A DNA stretch of 14,415 nucleotides from an uncultured Clostridia bacterium (GTDB lineage: Bacteria; Bacillota; Clostridia; Christensenellales; Borkfalkiaceae): NCBI GenBank assembly GCA_958419945.1, contig CATZIC010000049.1, positions 1-14,415 on the forward strand. The letters are read 5' to 3'. The translations under genes and the position numbers were made by a program. The notes beneath the pieces were generated by a model. That model had not been told where the DNA came from and made no database searches. It saw only the letters and a program-made list of their open reading frames with translations. Shown here piece by piece: positions 6,233 to 13,100 of this stretch. Within the stretch, counting starts at the first letter, position 1. Every line of letters starts with the position of its first letter.

Positions 6233-8050
6233 ATGAAAAGAGAAGACATAAGAAATATTGCAATTATTGCGCACGTCGACCACGGTAAAACCACGCTTGT
6301 CGACCAACTTTTAAAGCAGAGCCATATCTTCCGTACCAACGAAGTGGTTCAGGAAAGGGTTATGGACTCCAACGACATCGAGCGTGAAAGAGGTATTACC
6401 ATTCTTGCCAAAAATACTTCCGTGCATTATAACGGCGTTAAAATCAACATTATCGATACGCCGGGGCATGCGGATTTCGGCGGTGAAGTGGAACGTATTC
6501 TTTCAATGGTTGACGGCGTACTTTTACTTGTCGACGCTGTGGAAGGTTGCATGCCGCAGACCAGATTCGTTCTAAAAAAGGCGTTAAACCTTAACAAAAA
6601 GCCGGTTGTCGTTATCAATAAAGTGGACAAAGGCGGAGATATCGACGCAACTTCCGACGGAATTATCGACCTATTTTTGGACCTTGGCGCAAACGACGAC
6701 CAACTCGATTTTAAGACCGTTTACGCTTCCGCAAAACAGGGTTGGGCGGCACTGTCACTCGACGCACCGAGGACGGATATTACCCCGATTTTCGATACCA
6801 TTTTATCGGAAATTCCCTGTCCCGAAGGATCGGTGGACAAGCCGCTTCAGCTTATGATTTCCAACATTGACTACGACGATTACGTTGGAAGAATCGGGGT
6901 CGGCAAAATCATAAGGGGCAAACTTACCCAAAACCAGCAGGTTTCAATCTGCCGTACCGATGGCACTGTAGTTCGTGCGAAAGTTTCCTTCCTCTATCAG
7001 TTCGAAGGGCTTAAACGTGTGGAAGTTCCGAGTGGCGAAATGGGAGATATTGTTGCGATTATATGCTCTGAAAAGTTAAATATCGGCGAAACTGTCTGCA
7101 CTGCGGACTATCCCGAAGCGCTTCCGTTTGTTGCAATCGACGAACCTACCATTTCCATGATGTTTATGGTAAACAACAGTCCGTTTGCAGGAAAAGAAGG
7201 TAAATTCGTTACTTCACGCCACCTTCGCGCAAGGCTTTTTAAAGAGGTTGAAACCAACGTTTCCATGAGAGTGGAAGAGACCGAATCCGCAGACACCTTC
7301 AAGGTTTACGGCAGAGGCGAACTTCACCTTTCCGTACTTATCGAAAATATGCGGAGAGAAGGCTACGAATTTCAGGTTTCACGCCCCAAAGTTATTTATA
7401 AAGAGGTAAACGGCAAGTGCTGTGAACCTATGGAAGACCTCGTTATAGAAGTGCCCGACGAATTCGTAGGCGCGGTTATGAATAAGATCGGCGCAAGAAA
7501 GGGCGAACTTCAGAATATGAGTATCAACCCAAGCGGTGAAACTAAACTTGAATTTAAAATTCCCTCCCGCTGTCTTATAGGTTATAGGTCCGAACTTTTG
7601 ACGGACACTAAGGGTTTTGGCGTTATGAGCCACGTTTTTGCAGGTTACGAGGAATACAAGGGCGATATTCAAGAACGCTCCCGCGGTAGCCTTGTGGTCT
7701 TTGAAACAGGCGTTACCACCCAATACGGACTTTTCAATGCCCAGGAACGCTGCGTGCTTTTCGTCGGCCCCGGCCTTAACGTTTACGAAGGTATGATTGT
7801 CGGCGAGAACTCTCGCGAGGACGACCTTGCCGTGAACGTGTGCAAACAAAAGCACTTAACCAACAACAGGGCGAGCGGCAGCGAAGAGGCGTTAAAGCTT
7901 GTGCCGCCTACTACGCTAAGTTTGGAACAGTGCATGGAATTTATTGCGGACGACGAACTTTTGGAAATTACCCCGCAAAATATCCGTTTGAGAAAGAAAA
8001 TTTTGTCCAAAGAATTACGTATGAAGGAATGGGCAAAAACGCATAGATAA
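6233..8050 (+). CDS. typA: TypA/BipA ribosome-associated GTPase
   Basis: This 605-residue protein is a full-length member of the translational GTPase family. G motifs are intact: G1 AHVDHGKTT (13-21), G2 RGITI (53-57), G3 DTPGH (75-79), G4 NKVD (129-132), and G5 SAKQG (about 166). Elongation-factor-like domains II, III and V follow, then the TypA-specific C-terminal domain (about 480-605; GLFNAQERCVLFVGPG and the NVCKQKHLTNNRASGSEE stretch are typical). It binds the ribosomal A-site region and supports ribosome assembly and stress or cold adaptation. The start is supported by GAGG eight bases upstream. It stands alone with its own promoter (6099-6128) and terminator (8065-8096). Confidence 0.97.
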   Translation: MKREDIRNIAIIAHVDHGKTTLVDQLLKQSHIFRTNEVVQERVMDSNDIERERGITILAKNTSVHYNGVKINIIDTPGHADFGGEVERILSMVDGVLLLVDAVEGCMPQTRFVLKKALNLNKKPVVVINKVDKGGDIDATSDGIIDLFLDLGANDDQLDFKTVYASAKQGWAALSLDAPRTDITPIFDTILSEIPCPEGSVDKPLQLMISNIDYDDYVGRIGVGKIIRGKLTQNQQVSICRTDGTVVRAKVSFLYQFEGLKRVEVPSGEMGDIVAIICSEKLNIGETVCTADYPEALPFVAIDEPTISMMFMVNNSPFAGKEGKFVTSRHLRARLFKEVETNVSMRVEETESADTFKVYGRGELHLSVLIENMRREGYEFQVSRPKVIYKEVNGKCCEPMEDLVIEVPDEFVGAVMNKIGARKGELQNMSINPSGETKLEFKIPSRCLIGYRSELLTDTKGFGVMSHVFAGYEEYKGDIQERSRGSLVVFETGVTTQYGLFNAQERCVLFVGPGLNVYEGMIVGENSREDDLAVNVCKQKHLTNNRASGSEEALKLVPPTTLSLEQCMEFIADDELLEITPQNIRLRKKILSKELRMKEWAKTHR

Positions 8051-8064
8051 ATTTTAATTTTTAA

Positions 8065-8096
8065 GCCAACCGCTAAATTTGTGCGGTTGGCTTTTT
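8065..8096 (+). terminator. Intrinsic terminator of typA
   Basis: GCCAACCGC (8065-8073) pairs perfectly with GCGGTTGGC (8083-8091) around a 9-base loop, followed by T5. Confidence 0.93.
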
Positions 8097-8125
8097 CGTC
8101 CCCTTTTGAATTTGCTTTTACATAG

Positions 8126-8164
8126 ATAAAAACCCACTTTTGCTATTTTTGCAAAAGTGGGTTT
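8126..8164 (-). terminator. Intrinsic terminator of the XRE regulator gene
   Basis: A perfect 14-bp stem (8130-8143 with 8151-8164) has a 7-base loop. On the minus strand it is followed by a T run. The hairpin begins inside the regulator's stop codon, so gene and terminator overlap. Confidence 0.9.
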
Positions 8165-8376
8165 CAGTATTCCTTTCTGCCACATAAGTAATCTATGCTG
8201 ACCTCAAAATAATCGGCAATTTTCCAACATTCCATAATGCTCGGATAGTTAAGCCCCTGCTCCCAACGGGACAAATTTGCTTGACTTGTTCCGATTTCTT
8301 TGGCAAGTTGCCGTTGGGATAAATTACGCTCTTTTCGAAGTTCTGCAATTTTATTGTTGTCGAAATTGTTTTTCAT
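8164..8376 (-). CDS. Small XRE (Cro/CI-type) HTH transcriptional regulator
   Basis: This 70-residue protein is almost entirely one HTH domain: KIAELRKERNLSQRQLAKEI, then GTSQANLSRWEQG as recognition helix region (about 29-41), ending with YPSIMECWKIADYFEVSIDYLCGRKEY, the usual last two helices. It has no effector or protease domain, as in small phage-type or toxin-antitoxin-like repressors. The ATG at 8374-8376 has no Shine-Dalgarno sequence; a TATAAA lies immediately upstream on the minus strand, so the mRNA is probably leaderless, as for phage lambda CI. Two identical-arm palindromes in the divergent spacer are its likely operators. It is convergent with typA and divergent from the zinc-ribbon gene, which it probably represses along with itself. 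Confidence 0.92.
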   Translation of the reverse strand: MKNNFDNNKIAELRKERNLSQRQLAKEIGTSQANLSRWEQGLNYPSIMECWKIADYFEVSIDYLCGRKEY

Positions 8377-8387
8377 ATTATTATTTT

Positions 8388-8401
8388 ATACAAAAATGTA
8401 T
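8388..8401. promoter_or_regulatory. Candidate XRE operator 1 (ATACA-N4-TGTAT)
   Basis: ATACA-AAAA-TGTAT, followed by CA. It lies 12 bases upstream of the XRE start codon and overlaps the probable -10 (TATAAA on the minus strand), so binding here would shut off the regulator's own promoter. Confidence 0.7.
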
Positions 8402-8409
8402 CAAAATAC

Positions 8410-8438
8410 TTGACTAATACATATTTGTATCATATAAT
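8410..8438 (+). promoter_or_regulatory. Promoter of the zinc-ribbon/lipoprotein/membrane-protein operon
   Basis: The -35 is TTGACT (8410-8415), the spacer is 17 bases and the -10 is TATAAT (8433-8438). Operator 2 fills the spacer, so a repressor bound there would block RNA polymerase directly. Confidence 0.8.
8417..8430. promoter_or_regulatory. Candidate XRE operator 2 (ATACA-N4-TGTAT)
   Basis: ATACA-TATT-TGTAT, again followed by CA. The arms are identical to operator 1 and the centres are 29 bp apart, close to three helical turns, which would place two repressor dimers on the same DNA face. Confidence 0.72.
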
Positions 8439-8472
8439 GTTGACATAAACTTTATTGGAGGTTTTTAATCAA

Positions 8473-8658
8473 ATGAAATGTTACTATTGTAACAGCGAAG
8501 ACACTTTTTTAATGACAAATGGTGAATATATTTGCCATCATTGTGCTGACGAAAGACATTTAGTTACTTGCACCAAATTAGGGAAAGTTATTGCAGATCC
8601 CGAATTTTATTGCGACTACGTATGTAATGACTGTATTTATGAGGAGGAAGACAAATGA
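8473..8658 (+). CDS. Small zinc-ribbon protein of unknown function
   Basis: I do not recognise this 61-residue protein. Its eight cysteines are arranged as CYYC (3, 6) with CHHC (21, 24), a classic four-Cys zinc ribbon, then C33, C47, C51 and C54, which could form a second zinc site. The C-terminus is acidic (EEEDK). I take the ATG at 8473 as the start because TTGGAGG at 8455-8461 is its ribosome binding site; an in-frame TTG at 8455 is part of that site and is unlikely to be used. The stop overlaps the next start as ATGA (8655-8658), so the lipoprotein is translationally coupled. It is the first gene after the XRE-controlled promoter. Possible roles include binding nucleic acid or a protein partner; none is shown by the sequence. 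Confidence 0.8.
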   Translation: MKCYYCNSEDTFLMTNGEYICHHCADERHLVTCTKLGKVIADPEFYCDYVCNDCIYEEEDK

Positions 8659-9395
8659 AAAAGATTATTACTGCTTTGCTTTCAACTACGTTGATATTCG
8701 TTATGTGTTTAGGGTTTGTTTCGTGCAATAACAATCAAACTTTAGACAATAACGATCAAACTTTAGACAAGAACAAGCAAAATTTAGAATTGACTGAGTA
8801 CGAGGTTGCTCTATGCAGAGAATCCAACTTTATCTATAAAAACCTTATACTTGAAATCAAGGGCATGGATTCAGAGCAAATTCAAGCGTTAGATATAACC
8901 GCTGTATCAAAAAATGAAAATATAGCAACAATCGTAGGTCTTAAAATCCATTCAAAAAATATAGGAACAACTGAAGTTGTAATCTCGTACAACGATAAGG
9001 AAGCAAATCTTAAGGTAAATGTGCTTAGTGTCTTGGATTATCTAAAAATAAAAATGGAAGAGGGTACATTTAGTTCATATAAAACGCAATACAAACTTTG
9101 CACATGGTTCTTAAATCAATTATATAATTTCAAAAATCCTTCAAGTGTGGAAATTTTAGAAATATATGTGCATGAAAACAGTGAAAATGAAAGCGACGGG
9201 TTCGCTATAAAATTGAGGGCTCAAAATGGTTTTGGCGGAATGAATATCGAAAATCTTTATCTAACTTCATACGGATTGTCCGAACTAGGATTCACAATTA
9301 GTTCAGAACCTTTGTATATGTTTGCCCGCGGTTTTAGCGGAAGTATCGATACTGAATACATAAACCTCGCAATTGAAGAAGAACTAAATCAATAA
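8655..9395 (+). CDS. Lipoprotein with Ig-like (BIG2-type) domain, unknown function
   Basis: This 246-residue protein starts with a lipoprotein signal peptide: KK at 2-3, a hydrophobic stretch 4-22, and a lipobox-like FVSC with C24 as the lipidated residue. An Asn/Gln-rich spacer follows with a short repeat (NNQTLDNNDQTLDKN, 26-40). Residues about 45-125 look like a bacterial Ig-like domain: SKNENIATIVGLKIHSKNIGTTEVVISY resembles the S-x-N-x-x-I-A-T-V-x-x-G-x-I-x-A-x-x-x-G-T-x-x-I pattern of BIG2. The remainder (about 130-246), including LYNFKNPSSVEILEIYV, resembles domains in uncharacterised Clostridia lipoproteins, but I cannot name a family. GGAGG at 8643-8647 is its ribosome binding site inside the previous gene. 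It should be anchored to the outer face of the membrane. Confidence 0.82.
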   Translation: MKKIITALLSTTLIFVMCLGFVSCNNNQTLDNNDQTLDKNKQNLELTEYEVALCRESNFIYKNLILEIKGMDSEQIQALDITAVSKNENIATIVGLKIHSKNIGTTEVVISYNDKEANLKVNVLSVLDYLKIKMEEGTFSSYKTQYKLCTWFLNQLYNFKNPSSVEILEIYVHENSENESDGFAIKLRAQNGFGGMNIENLYLTSYGLSELGFTISSEPLYMFARGFSGSIDTEYINLAIEEELNQ

Positions 9396-9435
9396 TAATG
9401 ATTGACTAATTTTTATTATTACAACGGAGTCAAAT

Positions 9436-9810
9436 ATGAAATTATCTGAAAAAATCTTATTTGTGGCATTTTTGGCTATTGCTATAGTTTCGGTAGTATT
9501 AGCTAACAAATGCGCAAGCCTGGATACCTATACCGGAATTTATGTGGCACACGAAATTTACGGTGGCGACGCCTACACAGGCATACAACAAGCATCTGCT
9601 GACACAGCAAACAATATACGTGCCGCAGCTGGAACAATCGCAGATATATTAAAGGATATAGGCAGTTACTTCTTTACACTTGTTGCAACGATTTTTGGAT
9701 CTTTGAGCATATGTAAATTTATAAAAATTATAGAAAGTGCAAAAAATAAAAAGTCGGCGGATCAAGCGGAAATTACCTCTTTGGAAAGTAACGCAACGAA
9801 AAATGCGTAA
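9436..9810 (+). CDS. Small two-helix membrane protein, unknown function
   Basis: I do not recognise this 124-residue protein. It has a hydrophobic helix near the N-terminus (about 6-24) and a second at about 76-96, separated by a polar segment with a repeated motif (DTYTGIYVAHEIYGGDAYTGI, YTGI at 32-35 and 47-50), then a short Lys- and Glu/Asn-rich tail (97-124). With both helices membrane-spanning, the 50-residue middle segment is probably outside and the tail inside. The ribosome binding site is GGAG (9426-9429), 6 bases before ATG. It lies 40 bases after the lipoprotein in the same direction with only a weak A/T hairpin between, so it probably belongs to the same operon. The middle segment might contact the lipoprotein. 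Confidence 0.75.
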   Translation: MKLSEKILFVAFLAIAIVSVVLANKCASLDTYTGIYVAHEIYGGDAYTGIQQASADTANNIRAAAGTIADILKDIGSYFFTLVATIFGSLSICKFIKIIESAKNKKSADQAEITSLESNATKNA

Positions 9811-9858
9811 ATCCCCTGTTTATTTTTAACAATTTAATAAAAAAACACCGAAACTAAG

Positions 9859-9886
9859 GCCCCGATATTTACGATATCGGGGCTTT
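9859..9886 (+). terminator. Probable terminator of the accessory operon
   Basis: GCCCCGATAT (9859-9868) and ATATCGGGGC (9874-9883) form a perfect 10-bp stem with a 5-base loop, followed by only TTT. The stem is strong; the short T run makes it a less typical terminator. Confidence 0.75.
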
Positions 9887-9918
9887 ACGTAATAAAATAA
9901 AAAATTAACGTTGTTTTG

Positions 9919-9960
9919 CTTTTATCACCTTCGTCGATGTCGCGACGAAGGGGGTAAAAG
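9919..9960. repeat. Long hairpin in the convergent intergenic region
   Basis: The arms 9919-9936 and 9943-9960 pair over 18 positions with one mismatch and one G-T pair: CTTTTA/TAAAAG outside and CCTTCGTCG/CGACGAAGG inside, with a 6-base loop. There is no T run and no gene here. It looks like a small palindromic repeat or a structured RNA end; other copies would have to be sought in the genome. Confidence 0.6.
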
Positions 9961-9997
9961 GTAGAATGGAGATTATTAAAGCAACTTATCCCCTTTT

Positions 9998-10066
9998 TCA
10001 TTGCAAGGCAATTTATTGCCGAAGTAAAACAATGCTTTAGTGTCTGGATTACTTTGCTCGCAATGA
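9998..10066. repeat. REP-like palindromic element
   Basis: Terminal arms TCATTGC (9998-10004) and GCAATGA (10060-10066) enclose an inner hairpin GGCAAT-TT-ATTGCC (10007-10020) and a further arm pair AAGTAA/TTACTT (10022-10027 and 10049-10054). The right half, CTGGATTACTTTGCTCGCAATGAC, closely resembles the CTGGATTGCTTCGCTCGCAATGAC end of dispersed palindromic repeats seen in many unrelated genomes. The left half has diverged. No transposase gene is present. Confidence 0.6.
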
Positions 10067-10097
10067 CGGTTGATAACTCGCCGTGAGATTTAAGTAA

Positions 10098-10129
10098 GCA
10101 AAAAGCCCGTAGAATTGCGGGCTTTTTGC
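10098..10129. terminator. Bidirectional terminator downstream of ftsZ
   Basis: GCAAAAAGCCCG (10098-10109) pairs perfectly with CGGGCTTTTTGC (10118-10129) around an 8-base loop. The A5/T5 ends make it work on both strands; on the minus strand it is the first strong terminator after the ftsZ stop, 67 bases on. Confidence 0.88.
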
Positions 10130-10141
10130 ATTTATCAAACT

Positions 10142-10187
10142 AAACTAAACATAAGTTTATTAAACTGAACATAAGTTTATGAAACTA
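10142..10187. repeat. 20-bp tandem repeat after ftsZ
   Basis: There are two full units, 10142-10161 and 10162-10181, differing at two of 20 positions (AAACTRAACATAAGTTTATK), plus a partial third starting AAACTATATG. It lies between the ftsZ stop and its terminator, in non-coding DNA. With the features at 9859-10129 it fills the 385-base gene-free interval 9811-10195; I see no coding sequence there. Confidence 0.75.
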
Positions 10188-10195
10188 TATGATTT

Positions 10196-13100
10196 TTAGT
10201 TTTTCTTACCGAATAAGCGGCGGACGAAAGATGGAACGTCGCTCTTTTTTTCCGGTTTTACGTTGGTTTCGGGAAGGTCGTCTTCGGGGAAATCCGATTC
10301 CTCTTCAAAGGAAGGTTCACGCATTTCTCTTACGGGTTCCTGCGGACGCGCCCTTTCGGGGAAAGTAGGCTCGTAAGGTCTTTCCCTTTCGTAAGCGGGA
10401 GCGAAAGGCTGATCGCTCGGCGCTTTGTCAAAGCGGGATTTGGAAATGCTCATATACTCTTCTTCACCCGAACGGTTGACAGGTTCCCTTAACGGAAGTT
10501 CCGGACGGGGTTGCTCGGAGCGAGGCTGTTCTGGGGCTTCTTCGTCTACACGTTTATCAAAACCGGTCGCGATAATGGTTATGATAATTTCTTCCTGAAG
10601 GTCGGGATTTACGTTCATACCGAAAATGATATTTGCGGTAGGATCGATGATTTCCTGTACTCTGTCAGCCGCCTCTTTAACCTGCGACATAGAAAGGTCT
10701 TTTCCGCCCGTAACGTTCAGAATAATGCCGTGTGCGCCTTCTATAGTGGTTTCCAAAAGCGGACTTGCAACCGCCTGACGAACGGCCTCTATAACGCGGT
10801 TTTCACCCTTTGCTTTACCTACGCCCATGTGCGCAAGACCTTGATTTTTCAAAATGGTTCTGACGTCTGCAAAGTCGAGATTAATTAAAGACGGGGTTGC
10901 GATAAGGTCCGCTATACCGCAGATGCCCTGGCGCAAAGTGTCGTCCGCATACTTAAGTGCGTCTACAAACGGCGTGTCGGGGGGAAGTGCTTCCAAAAGT
11001 CTGTCGTTAGGTATTATGATTATGGTATCAACGTACTTGGAAAGATTGCTTATACCCTTTTTGGCGTTCTGTTCACGCTTTTTGCCTTCGAAATGGAAGG
11101 GTCTTGTTACGACTGCAACGGTAACACAACCTGCGTCCTTAGCGGTTTTTGCCACTATCGGCGCAGCGCCCGTACCCGTTCCGCCGCCCATACCGGCCGC
11201 TATGAACAAAAGGTCTACCCCTTTAACCACTTCTTCAAGCGCTTTTTTGCTTTCTTCTGCGGACTGTTCGCCAACCAACGGATCCGCACCTGCGCCAAGA
11301 CCTTTGGTTACGCCCGCACCTATCTGTATCTTGTTTCTATCGTCGCAAAGCGACAACATTAATGCCTGTTTATCGGTGTTTACGGCTACGAATTCCGCCG
11401 TGTCTACGCCGAGTTCTATCATTCTGTTTACTGCGTTGGAGCCTGCGCCGCCCACGCCTATTACCTTAATTTTTGCTACGTTCGATTCTGAATACATACT
11501 TTCTGTGTCGGAATAATCCGCCTCCTCATAATTCTCGTATGTGCGATAATAGTTTGCCTCTGCCTGCCTTTGTGCTTCTAACTCGGCTTGTCTACGCTGC
11601 TCTTCAAGCTCGGCTTGCCTTTGTGCTTCTAATTCTGCTTGTCTGCGTTGTTCTTCGAGTTCGGCCTGTCTTTGGGCTTCAAGCTCGGCTTGTCTTTGGG
11701 CTTCAAGCTCGGCTTGTCTGCGTTGTTCTTCGAGTTCGGCTTGTCTTTGAGCTTCTAACTCGGCTTGTCTGCGTTGTTCTTCAAGCTCGGCAAGTCTGCG
11801 TTGTTCTTCGAGTTCGGCCTGTCTTTGAGCCTCTAATTCAGCAAGTCTACGCTGTTCTTCGAGTTCGGCCTGTCTTTGAGCTTCTAACTCGGCAAGTCTA
11901 CGTTGTTCTTCGAGCTCTGCTTGTCTACGCTGCTGTTCGAGTTCAGCCTGTTTACGAGCCTCTTCAAGTGCGTTTAGTTTTTCCTGTAATTCCCGTTCCT
12001 TTCTCAAAAGTTCCTCTTGTTGAAGCCTCATAGCCTCTTCAAAAGCCTGCTTTTTTTGAAGTATTTCAAGTTCGAATTGTTTTTGAGCCTCTTCCCTTTC
12101 TTTGCGTGCGGCTTCTTCACGCTCACGCTGCATTAACGCCTCGCGCTCGGCTTGTTCACGCCGCTTCTCTTCTTCTTTTTCGGCACGCTCTTTTTGAGCA
12201 CGCTCTGCATCTTCTCTTTCTTTAAGCGCCCGCTCTACCGCAAGACGGATAAGTTCAGCCTGGTCTATAGCCTTGGGCGCCTCGACTTCCTCAACTTCTT
12301 GGGTTTCGGGTTGGAGTTCTTCCGTTATTACTTCAGTTTCTTCGGTAACTTCTTCGATTTCGTCGAATTGTTCAGGCTCTTCCGTTTCTTCAAGTTCTTC
12401 CGTTTCTTCGGATTCTCCTAAATTATCGGTTTCGAGTTCTTCCAAAACTTCGGGAATCTCTTCGGGTTCTTCGTATTCTTCTGTAACCTCTTCGGTTTCC
12501 TCTGCTTCAAATTGTTCGGTTTCGTAACCTTCGGGCTCTTCGGATTCCTCTGTTTCCACCAAAACTTCGGTATCTTCGGATTCCTCTGAATCTTCAATTT
12601 GTTCGGGTTCTTCGTATTCTTCGTAAACCTCTTCGGTTTCTTCAAGTTCTGTTTCCTCGATTTCTTCTTTCTCGATTTCTTCGGGTTCCGTTTCTTCAGA
12701 CTGTTCGAGTTCTTCCGAATCGGATTCTTCGTAACCGTAATCGTCGGTAACCGTCGCTTCTGAAACCGCGGTATCTAAATGAAGTTCGGCCTCTCCGTCC
12801 TCGTTAAGATAAACGGTGTAATTGGAAATATTTTCCGCTTCCGATTCTTGCGAATCCGTGTCGGAATAATCGGGGGCTGACGTATAGGGATCTTCAGCCT
12901 CTTCCCTTTCACTGTCGGTATCTTGATAGTCTTCGGGTTGGTCGTAATAGGAAAGATTAACCGGTTCCGATTCTTCAAAATCGGAGTCGGCTTCTTCAAA
13001 TTCTTCCTCAAATTCCTCTTCAGATTCGGGTTCTTCGGGTTCGAATTCTTCCGTTTCGTCCGCTTCGGGATCCTCGTTTTCAACCAATTCTTCAGAAACC

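Noticed and set aside
8455..8472. TTG at 8455 as the start of the zinc-ribbon gene
   Set aside because: The TTG lies inside the ribosome binding site TTGGAGG. The ATG at 8473 is correctly spaced after it and begins directly at the first zinc motif.
8164..8658. XRE regulator plus small neighbour as a toxin-antitoxin pair
   Set aside because: The two genes are divergent rather than in one operon, and the cysteine-rich neighbour does not resemble a known toxin. The arrangement fits a repressor and its target operon better.
10511..11516. Open frames on the plus strand opposite the FtsZ core
   Set aside because: They are antisense to a strongly conserved GTPase domain and have no recognisable motifs or ribosome binding sites.
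11564..11947. Regular repeats of about 24-27 bases resembling a CRISPR array
   Set aside because: The units are contiguous without unique spacers and all translate in one frame to AELE-x-QR repeats inside ftsZ.
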